Below, piece after piece: positions 1 through 8,662 of a DNA stretch of 64,000 nucleotides. A program made the translations under genes and the position numbers. The notes beneath the pieces were generated by a model, which worked only from the letters and a program-made list of their open reading frames with translations, was not told the DNA's origin and did not search any database. The number at the start of each line of letters is the position of its first letter. Positions within the stretch are counted from its first letter, which is position 1. The stretch comes from SG8-41 sp035649495. Lineage in GTDB: Bacteria > Pseudomonadota > Gammaproteobacteria > Burkholderiales > SG8-41. The DNA is taken from contig DASRJL010000014.1 in the NCBI GenBank assembly GCA_035649495.1, forward strand, positions 1 to 64,000. The letters are read 5' to 3'.

Positions 1-1
1 C

Positions 2-115
2 GACCGGATCGAAGCATGGAAAGCCGCGGCGCGGCGCGGGAGCGTCGGCACGATGATTCTGACGAAGGCGGATGTCGCGGCGTTAAGGCTGGCGGCGGAG
101 TGCGTGCACGGCTAG
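2..115 (+). CDS. C-terminal end of an unidentified protein (partial)
   Basis: An open frame enters from the left edge and stops at the TAG at 113-115, giving 37 residues that end in AALRLAAECVHG. It lies 13 bp upstream of the LLM monooxygenase start on the same strand, so the two are probably co-transcribed. The tail is too short to assign to a family. Codon use is GC-rich like the rest of the window. I am fairly confident that it is coding, because a continuous frame stops just before the next gene's ribosome binding site, but I make no functional call. Confidence 0.5.
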   Translation, partial: DRIEAWKAAARRGSVGTMILTKADVAALRLAAECVHG

Positions 116-128
116 AAGGTCCAAATCC

Positions 129-1181
129 ATGGAACAGCTGAACTTCGGCATCTTCGACTGGGTGGAGACCTCGGCGACGCTCAAGCCGGGCGAGGTCTAT
201 GCGCACAAGCTGGACCTCGCCGCCGCGGCCGATGCCGCGGGCTTCCACGGCATGTTCCTCGCCGAGCACACGGGCACGCCGCTCTCGATCAACGGCTCTC
301 CGAGCGTGCTCGTCTCGGCGATCTTCCAGCGCACGCGGCGGCTGCGCGCCGGCGCGCTCACGTTCTGCCTGCCCTGGTACAACCCCTACCGCTTCTACCA
401 CGAGGTCTGCATGCTCGATCAGCTCTCGGGCGGCCGCCTGGAGCTCGGCGTCGGGCGCGGCGTGTCGCCGATAGAGTCGGCGATTTACGGCATGACGAAC
501 ATCGAGGAGTCGCGCGACCGCTACCGCGAGACGCTCGAGGTGTTCTTCAAGGCATGCGTCAGCCGGGCGCTGGACTTTGACGGAAAGATATTCCACTACC
601 GCGACGCGGAGCTTCACGTCCGGCCGCTGCAGAAGCCCTATCCGCCGCTCTGGTTTCCGAGCAGCAACCGCGAGTCGATCGAGTTCACCGCGCGCCACGG
701 CTACCACACCGCGTTCCTCGGCAAGCCCGCCGACTGCAAGCCGCACTTCGAGCGCTACCGCGAGGTATGGCAGCGCCACCGTGACGACCCGGGGCGGCAC
801 AACGCGCACGTCGACGCGCCGTTTCTCGCCAAGACGCAGCACCTCGTGATCGCCGATACCGATGCCGAGGCCGAGAGGCTGGGGCTCGCGGCCCACGCGA
901 CCTGGCGCCTCCACATCCATCACCTGACGCGCAAGATGGGGCTGCCCGACGTGCACAAGAGCACGCCCTACGACGAGGACTCGTATCAGCGGCTCATAAC
1001 CGGCTCGCCGGCCACCGTACTGGAAAAGGTGCAGGAGATGCTGCGCGTGACCGGCGCCAACTACCTGCTCTGCATCTTCTCTTTCGGCAGCCTGGCGCCG
1101 CAGGCGGCGCTGCGCTCCCTGGAGCTCTTTTCCAGAGAGGTAATGCCGAAGCTTACTTTGGCCTCAGCCCGGCCTGCCTGA
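129..1181 (+). CDS. LLM-class flavin-dependent oxidoreductase (luciferase-like monooxygenase)
   Basis: This 350-residue protein has the bacterial luciferase-like TIM-barrel layout. It opens with a FGIFDWVE strand, then AEHTG near residue 46, and the family's LSGGRLELGVGRG loop near residue 100, which helps form the flavin pocket. Members use reduced FMN and oxygen to hydroxylate or cleave small organic substrates in the cytoplasm, and the substrate cannot be read from sequence. The ATG at 129 follows a GAAGG ribosome site. The 3' end overlaps by 29 bp the convergent Bug receptor gene. A 20-codon relic of a close relative of residues 123-143 lies at 5293-5361, and a second full-length paralogue is at 22598-23629. 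The family assignment is strong; the reaction is unknown. Confidence 0.88.
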   Translation: MEQLNFGIFDWVETSATLKPGEVYAHKLDLAAAADAAGFHGMFLAEHTGTPLSINGSPSVLVSAIFQRTRRLRAGALTFCLPWYNPYRFYHEVCMLDQLSGGRLELGVGRGVSPIESAIYGMTNIEESRDRYRETLEVFFKACVSRALDFDGKIFHYRDAELHVRPLQKPYPPLWFPSSNRESIEFTARHGYHTAFLGKPADCKPHFERYREVWQRHRDDPGRHNAHVDAPFLAKTQHLVIADTDAEAERLGLAAHATWRLHIHHLTRKMGLPDVHKSTPYDEDSYQRLITGSPATVLEKVQEMLRVTGANYLLCIFSFGSLAPQAALRSLELFSREVMPKLTLASARPA

Positions 1182-2136
1182 CCACCTCGGAAAAGGTCTC
1201 GATGTCGGCGCGCAGGATCTTGTCGAGCTCCTCCGGCGTAGTCGGCGCCAGGAGATAGTCGAAGTTGCCGAGGCGCTCCTTGACGTCGGGGATCTCGAAG
1301 ATGCGCCGGACCTCGTTGCTGATTTGGTTGAGGACGGCGCGCGGCGTCCCCGCCGGCGCCAGCATGACGTGGGATCCGTCCCGCTTGTAGCCGGGCAGCG
1401 TCTCCGCGACGGTCGGGACGTCCGGCAGGAGCGGCGAGCGCGTCGGCGTGATCAGCGCCAGTGCGACCAGCCTCCCGTCCTTGATGTAGGGCAGCGTGGT
1501 GAGCAAGCCGGAAACGACGAAATGGACACGTCCCGCCACGACCTCGAGCATGGCGTCCGCCGAGCCCTTGAACGCGACGTGCACGGGCTTGAAGCCCGCG
1601 GCAAGCCTGAACCTCTCGGCGTTGATGTGCGTCGAGGTGCCGGCCCCGGCGGAGCTGAAGAAGATCTTGCCGGGGCGCGCCCGGGCCAGCTCGATGAAGT
1701 CCTTGAGCGTCCTGACGCCGAGCGTCGGCGTCAGGACGATCATGGTCTTGGAGAATCCGATCCGGGTGACGCCGGCAAAGTCCTTCACGGGGTCGTAGGG
1801 AAGGTTGGGGTGCAGCGCCGCGTTGATCGCGAAAGCGGAGGAGCTCATGAGGAGCGTGTGGCCGTCGGGAACGGCCTTGGCGACGATGGCCGTGCCGATC
1901 GCGCCGCCCGCCCCGGAGCGGTTTTCGATCACCATAGGCTGCCCCCAGCCCTCGCCCATCTTCTGCGCGATGATGCGCGCGAGCGAATCGGTGCTGCCGC
2001 CCGCCGAGAACGGTACGACGATGCGTATCGGCTTGGTGGGGAATTTCTGCTGCGCCTGCGCAACGCCCGCTATCACTGCAAGGGCCGCGGCAACGAGGAT
2101 CGAGAAAATGCGTAACCCTTGGGCGAAACTGTCCAT
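1153..2136 (-). CDS. Bug-family tripartite tricarboxylate transporter substrate-binding protein
   Basis: This is a periplasmic solute receptor of about 327 residues. A signal peptide of about 25 residues ends in AQAQ, followed by the Bug hallmark PTKPIRIVVPFSAGGSTD and the ENRSGAGGAIGT loop that contacts the ligand's carboxylate. I chose the ATG at 2136 because GGAGG lies just upstream; a longer form from 2166 would put ten extra residues before the signal peptide. Bug proteins normally deliver carboxylates to a TctAB-type membrane unit, and no such unit is in the window. Its 3' end overlaps the convergent LLM gene by 29 bp. It is one of five Bug receptors here. The ligand is unknown. Confidence 0.92.
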   Translation of the reverse strand: MDSFAQGLRIFSILVAAALAVIAGVAQAQQKFPTKPIRIVVPFSAGGSTDSLARIIAQKMGEGWGQPMVIENRSGAGGAIGTAIVAKAVPDGHTLLMSSSAFAINAALHPNLPYDPVKDFAGVTRIGFSKTMIVLTPTLGVRTLKDFIELARARPGKIFFSSAGAGTSTHINAERFRLAAGFKPVHVAFKGSADAMLEVVAGRVHFVVSGLLTTLPYIKDGRLVALALITPTRSPLLPDVPTVAETLPGYKRDGSHVMLAPAGTPRAVLNQISNEVRRIFEIPDVKERLGNFDYLLAPTTPEELDKILRADIETFSEVVRQAGLRPK

Positions 2137-2256
2137 ACCTGCCACCTCCTTCGGGAAACGTATCACGTATCGCCCTTGAACGAGTCACGAGTCACGGACA
2201 CGCATTAAGATCTTGCTTTGCCCACACCCGCCCCCACCTACCGGCAGGATAGAGCA

Positions 2257-3396
<1,140 letters not shown>

Positions 3397-3405
3397 CCGG
3401 AAGAA

Positions 3406-3427
3406 GTGACACGTGATACGTGATACG
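3406..3427. repeat. 7-bp-periodic intergenic repeat
   Basis: Three consecutive units, GTGACAC-GTGATAC-GTGATAC, lie in the gap after the phosphoesterase gene. This is one of many heptamer-periodic tracts in the window, with variable units. Confidence 0.7.
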
Positions 3428-3456
3428 AATGGCGTGCTTCCGCCTTTCGCCTTCCG

Positions 3457-3651
3457 TCACCCGTCCTTCCTGCCGGCCCCGTGGATCATCTCGAACAACG
3501 CCTGGTTCGCTTCCTTCGCCTTCCCGAGCGGCGCCAGGACCTGGACCTGCTGTTCCTCGGTGAGCGAGGATGCGAGGGAGATGAACGCGCTCATCATCGC
3601 CAGGTTGCTTTCCAGAACGTTCGCTACGACGGCTCTCAATTCCTTGTTCAT
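3457..3651 (-). CDS. Small conserved-looking hypothetical protein (64 aa)
   Basis: A short acidic, helical protein starting MNKELRAVVAN, with no signal peptide, membrane segment or cysteines. A good ribosome site (GAGGAG, seven bases before the ATG) supports translation. The residue pattern, with regularly spaced Leu, Ala and Val in the first 45 residues, looks like a small helical bundle or dimer. It is convergent with the metallophosphoesterase gene and is flanked on both sides by 7-bp-periodic repeats. I do not recognise a family. Confidence 0.55.
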   Translation of the reverse strand: MNKELRAVVANVLESNLAMMSAFISLASSLTEEQQVQVLAPLGKAKEANQALFEMIHGAGRKDG

Positions 3652-3668
3652 GTGCTCTCCTCGAAGGA

Positions 3669-3690
3669 GTGACCCGTGACTCGTGACACG
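3669..3690. repeat. 7-bp-periodic intergenic repeat
   Basis: Units GTGACCC-GTGACTC-GTGACAC lie immediately upstream of the 64-aa gene. Confidence 0.7.
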
Positions 3691-3768
3691 TTTCTCAACG
3701 ATCCTAGCAGCAAATCCGGGGCCGAAAGCAAGGCAGTCGGGCTGAGTGTAAGATTTCGGTGCATTGAC

Positions 3769-3797
3769 GGGTCACTGGTCACGAGTCACGTGTCACT
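3769..3797. repeat. 7-bp-periodic intergenic repeat
   Basis: Four units of the form NNGTCAC lie just before the ribosome site of the alpha/beta hydrolase gene that starts at 3813. Confidence 0.7.
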
Positions 3798-3812
3798 TCT
3801 TGGGAGAACGCA

Positions 3813-4601
3813 ATGCCCTGGATCGAAGCAAACGGCGCCAGCCTGCGGTACGAGCTGTCCGGATCGGGAAAAGAAACCTTGGTGCTGATGCACGAGGCCG
3901 GCGGGTGCCTCGAAAGCTACGAGGACGCGCTGCCCGGACTGGAGAAAGATTTCCGCGTGCTGCGCTACGACCAGCGCGGCTTCGGATTTTCGGAGAAGGT
4001 GCGGGAGCTCACCTTCGACGGCGTAGTAGCGGACCTGGCCGGACTCCTCGATGCGCTGAAGATCACCGCGCCGGTGCACGTGGCAGGGTGCGCGATGGGC
4101 GCCGATTTTTCGGTCGGATTCGCCGCGCGTCACCCCGGCCGGTTGGCGAAGCTCGTCCTGGCGAGCCCCAACATCGACAGCAATGCCGGACGCGGGCAGC
4201 AAAGCATCGAGCGCGCCGCGGTGGCCGAGCGCGAGGGGATACGCGCCGTCATGCAATCCAGCCACGACCGTTCCTATCCCGAGCACTTCCGCGCGCAGGA
4301 TCCGGAGCGCTTCCGGCGCTACCAGTCGCGCTGGGTCTGCAACACGCCGGCCTCGTTCACCGCCGCGGCCCGCATGATGCTCGCGGTGGACCTCACGCCC
4401 GAATACCCGAAGATCAAGGCGCCGACGCTGGTCATAGGCGCGAAGCACGATGGGCTGCGTCCGCCGGAGAAAGCAGAACGCGTAGCCAAGGCCATCTCCG
4501 GCGCGAAGTACCTGCTGGCCGATACCGGGCACTTCATGAACCTGGAGACGCCGCAGCTTTTTGCAGAAACGGTCGTAGCCTTCTTCAAATCAAAACTGTG
4601 A
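3813..4601 (+). CDS. Alpha/beta hydrolase-fold protein with Ala in place of the nucleophile
   Basis: A 262-residue alpha/beta hydrolase with the usual order: an oxyanion-side loop (MHEAGG), a RYDQRGFGFS strand-turn, a nucleophile elbow, a late Asp (GAKHD) and a C-terminal catalytic His (DTGHFM). The elbow, which normally reads G-x-S-x-G, is GCAMG here, so the nucleophile position is Ala (codon GCG, one base from the Ser codon TCG). The Asp and His are retained. It could be a non-hydrolytic or cofactor-free lyase/oxygenase type, or an inactivated esterase. The ATG at 3813 has a GGGAGA site. It is 3 bp from the following secreted-protein gene, so the two likely form an operon. Confidence 0.82.
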   Translation: MPWIEANGASLRYELSGSGKETLVLMHEAGGCLESYEDALPGLEKDFRVLRYDQRGFGFSEKVRELTFDGVVADLAGLLDALKITAPVHVAGCAMGADFSVGFAARHPGRLAKLVLASPNIDSNAGRGQQSIERAAVAEREGIRAVMQSSHDRSYPEHFRAQDPERFRRYQSRWVCNTPASFTAAARMMLAVDLTPEYPKIKAPTLVIGAKHDGLRPPEKAERVAKAISGAKYLLADTGHFMNLETPQLFAETVVAFFKSKL

Positions 4602-4604
4602 CCC

Positions 4605-5291
4605 GTGATGGGAGTTGTAGTACTGCTCGCCCTCGTGCTCGGCGCTGCAGCGCTTCCTGCGGACGCACAGCAGCCCCCCTGGCAAAAAGAGATGGACCAG
4701 GCGCGGCGCAGTGCAGCCGCGGGAAACGAGGATATAACCATTCTTACTTTCCCGGGACCCGAGAGCGCGCGAAGCGGCGTGTACGTCTTCTACAACGACC
4801 CGCGCCCGTTCTGCTATACGTACATGATTCCCGGAGAATGGGTTCCGAGACCCAGAGAGCGCGCCTATTACTCGAAGGACGGCCGGAGATTCGCCGGGGT
4901 ATTGTTCTGGCTGGCCAGGAACCTCGAGGGGGAGGATGGCGCGACGCTGGTCGAGCGGGCCGGGAGCCGCATCACCAAGGCGCACCGGAAGCAATACGGA
5001 GACGCGCTGGCGGGGGTCGAGTTCGTGCCGTTCGAGTCTTCCCGCTCCGGCATCTGGCAGTGGCGCGCCGCGCCGATCACCAAGGGCGAATCGCGAATCA
5101 ACTTCCCCGCAAAGCTCGTCGTCGACCTGAGTCCGGACGCGGTTGCGCAGATTACAGTTGTCGGGACTTCGGACGACGAGCAGCTGGCTCTGGCCCGGCA
5201 GATCCTCGAGAGCCTCCGGACGACCAAGGACCCGGAGTGCTTTTTTCCCGTTCTCGAAAGCATGCACAAGGCACGCTACGAGAATCGATAG
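4605..5291 (+). CDS. Secreted hypothetical protein (228 aa)
   Basis: The protein begins with a clear signal peptide, MMGVVVLLALVLGAAALPADAQ, cleaved after ADA or AQQ. The mature part has no membrane segment and holds a few cysteines (PFCYTYM near residue 70, DPECFF near the end). A periplasmic location is inferred. The start is the GTG at 4605 or the directly following ATG at 4608. It overlaps closely with, and is probably translated together with, the hydrolase upstream. I do not recognise a domain. Confidence 0.72.
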   Translation: MMGVVVLLALVLGAAALPADAQQPPWQKEMDQARRSAAAGNEDITILTFPGPESARSGVYVFYNDPRPFCYTYMIPGEWVPRPRERAYYSKDGRRFAGVLFWLARNLEGEDGATLVERAGSRITKAHRKQYGDALAGVEFVPFESSRSGIWQWRAAPITKGESRINFPAKLVVDLSPDAVAQITVVGTSDDEQLALARQILESLRTTKDPECFFPVLESMHKARYENR

Positions 5292-5292
5292 C

Positions 5293-5361
5293 ATGCCCAT
5301 CGACGAATCGCGCGAGCGCTACCGCGAGGCGATCGAGGTGTTCTTCGAGATTGCATCCTAG
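5293..5361 (+). pseudogene. Relic fragment of an LLM-class monooxygenase gene
   Basis: A 22-codon open stretch reads MPIDESRERYREAIEVFFEIAS and stops at TAG. It matches residues 123-143 of the LLM monooxygenase at 129-1181 (IEESRDRYRETLEVFFKAC) at roughly 80 percent of bases by eye, and the match stops abruptly on both sides. There is no convincing ribosome site. It starts one base after the stop of the preceding secreted-protein gene. This is best read as a leftover of a deleted or recombined paralogue. Confidence 0.6.
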
Positions 5362-5448
5362 ACCCTGTGGTGGTATCAATCGGGCGTCGTGACAGAGCCT
5401 TGCCGGCCTCGTCCGCCGCTGTGTTGAAGTCCTCGGGAGGGACCCTTC

Positions 5449-6549
5449 ATGCAAGCTTGTCATCGGCTCCGTATCTGGGCACTCGTCGCCTTGCTGGGAG
5501 CAGGAAACACACATGCCGCACTGATTTTCAACTTCACAACCTCGACGGGCGACGCGCAGGCTGATGCCGCTTTCGCCGCCGCGGCGCAGCGCTGGTCGAA
5601 CCTGCTGACCGACAACGTCACGGTGAACGTTGCCATAGGATATAAACTGCTGGATCCCGGTTTCCTCGGCTTCACGACGACCGAAAAGGCCAATTACGAT
5701 TACACAGATGTCAGGGCTGCGCTGGTTGGCGATGCCAAGTCAACTGACGATGCCACCGCAATTGGCGGCCTTCAGGCGGCGCCGGCAATCAAGCTTCTGA
5801 CCAACCGGAGCTCGAGCAGTCCCAACGGCTCGGGCAGCGCGATCCCCTACGTGGACAGCGGCGCAGACGCCAACAACACGAGCCTGTTCATAACTAACGC
5901 CAACGCGAAGGCTCTGGGGCTGCTGCCGGCCACGAACGCCGCCCTGGATGGATCGATCGAGTTCAGCACCGCTTTCACCTTTGACTTCAACCCCCTGGAT
6001 GGGATCACCGCCGGGGCCCACGATTTCGTCGGCGTTGCAACTCACGAGATCGGTCACCTGCTCGGCTTCATCAGCGGGGACGATGCGCTCGACTTCTTCA
6101 GCCAGCCGGTGAACGACGGCCCATACGACGTCAACGCGTTCGCGGACAACAGTATTCTCGACCTCTACCGGTACTCTGCCGAGAGTTTCGCGCTCGGAGT
6201 GGTCGATTGGACTGCCGACACCCGGGCGAAGTACTTTTCCCTCGACGGCGGAGTGACCAACCTCTACCTCTTCTCGACCAGGAGCTTCTTCGGCGATGGC
6301 AACGAGGCCGGCCACTGGAAAGACGGCCAGGGTATCGGCATCATGGATCCGACGGCGGCACAGGGAGAACTCCTGGCCATCACCGCGCGCGATGTACAGG
6401 CGTTCGACGTGATCGGGTGGGACTTGAAGGGTTCTGCGGTTCCCGAGCCCGGCACGCTCGCACTCGGTTTCCTCGGCGTCGCAGCGTTGGCCGCCGGCAG
6501 ACGCAGGCGTGCCATCGAGTCAGGGCGCGCGATCGAAGTCCGGGTCTGA
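5449..6549 (+). CDS. PEP-CTERM-anchored zinc metalloprotease (NF038122-type)
   Basis: A 366-residue exported protein. A signal peptide ends near HAALIF. The zinc site HEIGHLLGF lies near residue 200, and a C-terminal PEP-CTERM tripartite tail reads VPEPGTLALGFLG, then a hydrophobic segment and a basic RRRR cluster. The tail is recognised by exosortase (EpsH/XrtA), which sorts such proteins to the envelope or extracellular matrix. The overall arrangement matches the NF038122 family of PEP-CTERM metalloproteases. No exosortase is in the window. A GGGAGGG site precedes the ATG. It is a single-gene unit, and a palindromic GGGTCTGACCCC sits at its stop codon. Confidence 0.85.
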   Translation: MQACHRLRIWALVALLGAGNTHAALIFNFTTSTGDAQADAAFAAAAQRWSNLLTDNVTVNVAIGYKLLDPGFLGFTTTEKANYDYTDVRAALVGDAKSTDDATAIGGLQAAPAIKLLTNRSSSSPNGSGSAIPYVDSGADANNTSLFITNANAKALGLLPATNAALDGSIEFSTAFTFDFNPLDGITAGAHDFVGVATHEIGHLLGFISGDDALDFFSQPVNDGPYDVNAFADNSILDLYRYSAESFALGVVDWTADTRAKYFSLDGGVTNLYLFSTRSFFGDGNEAGHWKDGQGIGIMDPTAAQGELLAITARDVQAFDVIGWDLKGSAVPEPGTLALGFLGVAALAAGRRRRAIESGRAIEVRV

Positions 6550-6753
6550 CCCCACTAAGTATCGGACGCTGCGAAATTTCTCGTCTGAAACGACGCAATT
6601 TTTGGCCTCAGAGCGCCAGTTTTGGGGCCAGAATTGGCCGTCTTGAGTTCCGCCCAATTGAAAGCCAGATCGCTTAGAACGCCAGTTTTCCGGAAAGTCA
6701 CGCTTCTGAGCGGCCAATTGCAGATCGAACTGATAAGATAGGTTTTTCTTCAC

Positions 6754-6774
6754 GAGTCACGCGTCACGGGTCAC
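6754..6774. repeat. 7-bp-periodic intergenic repeat
   Basis: Units GAGTCAC-GCGTCAC-GGGTCAC lie just upstream of the selenoprotein start. Confidence 0.7.
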
Positions 6775-6792
6775 TTTTTCTTGAGTACGCCT

Positions 6793-7563
6793 ATGGAAAT
6801 CACCGCTGATAAATGGATGTACTTCACCCAGCCCGGGTGAAGCAGCTGCCTCCGAACGAAAGAGTTTCTTTCGAAAAACGGATTGGACATGGTCGTCATC
6901 GACGTCCTGAACGACGCCGGTGGCCGTGAGCTGCTGTTCGAAAAGTACGGCCTGCGCAAGGTGCCCGTCCTCGCGAAGGGTGATCGCTACGCCATGGGCC
7001 AGATGCTCGAGCCGTTCGCGAAGCTCGCCGGCATCCCGCTCGCGGCTCCCGGCGGGCTGTCACCGGAACAGCTCTACGGAAAATACGAAATGGTCTTCGC
7101 CGCCGGCCAGCGTTTCGCGCGGCAGTTTCCGGCGGACCGAATTCTGGAACGCGTCATCCCGCACCGCGAGCGCGCGATCAGGACGCTGTGCTACCACGTG
7201 TTCCGCATCGGCGAATCGTTCCTGGAGACGTGGGACGGTGCGGAGTACGCGGCGAAGATCGCCGATGGCGAGCCGCCCGCGGCCATGAGGAGCGGAGAGG
7301 ACATCGCCAACTACGGCGGCGACGTCTGGCGGCGGTACGAAGCGTGGTGGGCAGGACTCGATGACCGCAAGCTTTCCAGGGTGCTCAAGACCTACTACGG
7401 CGATACCGTCGCTCACAAGGTTTTCGAGCGCGTCACGTGGCATTCCGCGCAGCACTGCAGGCAACTGGTGGCGGTGCTGGAGCGGATGGGGATAGAGCCC
7501 GATCGGCCGTTGACAGCCGAGGATCTCGCGGGGCTGCCGCTGCCCGAGCGGTTGTGGGAGTAA
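6793..7563 (+). CDS. Selenoprotein: glutaredoxin-like domain fused to DinB-like domain (UGA at 6838 read as Sec)
   Basis: Reading from the ATG at 6793, one frame runs to 7563 with a single TGA at codon 16. It lies in WMYFTQPG-[TGA]-SSC-LRTKEFL, exactly where glutaredoxins have the first Cys of CPxC/CxxC, so the motif becomes U16-S-S-C19. The glutaredoxin half continues with VVIDVLND and the cis-Pro loop KVPVLAKGD (to about residue 85). The second half (about 100-230) has DinB-type helices with WHSAQHCRQL, whose paired His fit a metal site. A hairpin that fits the bacterial SECIS model follows the UGA. A conventional caller would start at the TTG at 6883 and lose the active site. A redox role is inferred from family knowledge. 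Confidence 0.8.
6851..6882 (+). other. Bacterial SECIS-type hairpin for the glutaredoxin-DinB selenoprotein
   Basis: The upper stem pairs 6857-6863 (CGAAAGA) with 6867-6873 (TCTTTCG), seven perfect pairs around a GTT loop. A lower stem pairs 6851-6854 (TCCG) with 6879-6882 (CGGA) across an A-rich internal loop. The loop G at 6864 is 23 nt after the UGA. Stem length, loop size, the leading G and the distance fit the published bacterial SECIS model. The hairpin lies inside the coding sequence, as SelB-dependent elements do. Confidence 0.75.
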
Positions 7564-7576
7564 CGCCCCTACTTTG

Positions 7577-8140
7577 CTACAAATCGGTGTCCACTTTTCG
7601 TGGGTAACTCGGACGCATAACGTCCCGCATGATCCCCGCGAAGCGGTCGGTATCGATGCGGTGGTTGGAGCGCTCCCTCAAACGACTGCTGTCGGCGCAC
7701 TCATCGCTTTTCTCCACCTGCACTCGTCCCGCTGACCAGTGTGTACGGCTTGGACCATCGGCATAGCCGGTCCAGTGGACACAAGCGCCGACTGCGAAAT
7801 CGCGATCCGTTGAAACGACGTGTAATGTCCCATCGCCAGTGCGAATCTGGTAGACCACTCGACCGGGAGTGCGATAGAGGAATCTCGAATCTATCGTCGT
7901 CGGAGTCGCGCCGACCTGCACCGGAATTCTCGCGGGTTCGCCATCCGGCCCATAGAACGCGGGAGCAGATTCAACCACTGATCGATCTTCGATTCTTCCC
8001 ACGCCCGTACCTGGATAGTCGGTCTGAAGCGGGTAGTACGGTCCAACAGTGCAACCCGCCATGCCCATAGCAAGTACCGCGAATACCGATCGGGAAGGTC
8101 GTCGCACCATGGAGGGTCGAAGCGTAGCTTGCTCAGTCAT
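7577..8140 (-). CDS. Putative lipoprotein, hypothetical
   Basis: The start at 8140 (ATGACTGA) overlaps the stop of the upstream gene by eight bases, a translational-coupling arrangement. The N-terminus reads MVRRPSRSVFAVLAMGMAGC, a basic region and hydrophobic stretch ending in a lipobox, so Cys about 29 would be lipidated. The mature part is rich in Gly, Thr and Val (residues 35-125) with a loosely charged tail. I recognise no domain. Base composition is lower in GC than the flanking genes, which together with the pair's isolation hints at acquisition. It is convergent with the selenoprotein gene. Confidence 0.62.
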   Translation of the reverse strand: MTEQATLRPSMVRRPSRSVFAVLAMGMAGCTVGPYYPLQTDYPGTGVGRIEDRSVVESAPAFYGPDGEPARIPVQVGATPTTIDSRFLYRTPGRVVYQIRTGDGTLHVVSTDRDFAVGACVHWTGYADGPSRTHWSAGRVQVEKSDECADSSRLRERSNHRIDTDRFAGIMRDVMRPSYPRKVDTDL

Positions 8141-8570
8141 CAAAGGCCCAGTTTGCAGGACTGCCATCCTTGAAGAACACCCTCACCAGCCAATCAGGTT
8201 GTTCGCGCCACTGAAAGCAAACATGGAAGCCCTCTTCCGATTCGGCAAAGACTATTACGTCCTCCAGAAGTAATTCGTTCGCAGTGACTGCGCGGCGCGC
8301 CTCTTCGGACAACCGGGCAATCAGATACTCGGTGGCCGTATCAAGGGTTACTTTTGGGTCCCGAACGACTTGTAGGAGCTTCTGACACGCTTGATCGGCG
8401 ACATAGTTCGGCGGCTTCCCAGGGATATAAATCGGGATTCGACGCTCCCCGTACGGCACTTCGGTCCGCCAATGCCTGTTTTCGCCGTCCCATTTCAGTT
8501 CTCCAAACTCACCGTGCTTGATAGGTGCGATCGGTTCTGCCTTTGAACCACCGAATAGGCGGGCAAACAT
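8133..8570 (-). CDS. Hypothetical cytoplasmic protein (145 aa)
   Basis: A soluble 145-residue protein starting MFARLFGGSK, with no signal peptide. Aromatic and acidic residues alternate (GELKWDGENRHWRTEV; FHVCFQWREQPDW), a pattern common in small mixed alpha/beta domains of unknown function, including some immunity-type proteins. It is the first gene of a two-gene coupled pair with the lipoprotein downstream. Its GC content is lower than that of the neighbouring CoA-transferase block. No function is assigned. Confidence 0.6.
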   Translation of the reverse strand: MFARLFGGSKAEPIAPIKHGEFGELKWDGENRHWRTEVPYGERRIPIYIPGKPPNYVADQACQKLLQVVRDPKVTLDTATEYLIARLSEEARRAVTANELLLEDVIVFAESEEGFHVCFQWREQPDWLVRVFFKDGSPANWAFDD

Positions 8571-8662
8571 GCTTTGCTCTAACGCCCGCGGTTCACTGAC
8601 ATGGAGATCGCATCCGAGGAATGCCTGGATTCATCCTGCCCGGCGCGCCAGTCATTCGAGGG

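Noticed and set aside
6883..7563. DinB-like gene starting at TTG 6883
   Set aside because: This start removes the glutaredoxin active site and lacks a ribosome site; the frame continues upstream through the TGA to an ATG.
8571..8660. Possible second attC site upstream of the 145-aa gene (GTTAGAG near its start)
   Set aside because: No matching R'' partner or hairpin is found upstream, and GTTAGAG does not fit the core-site consensus.
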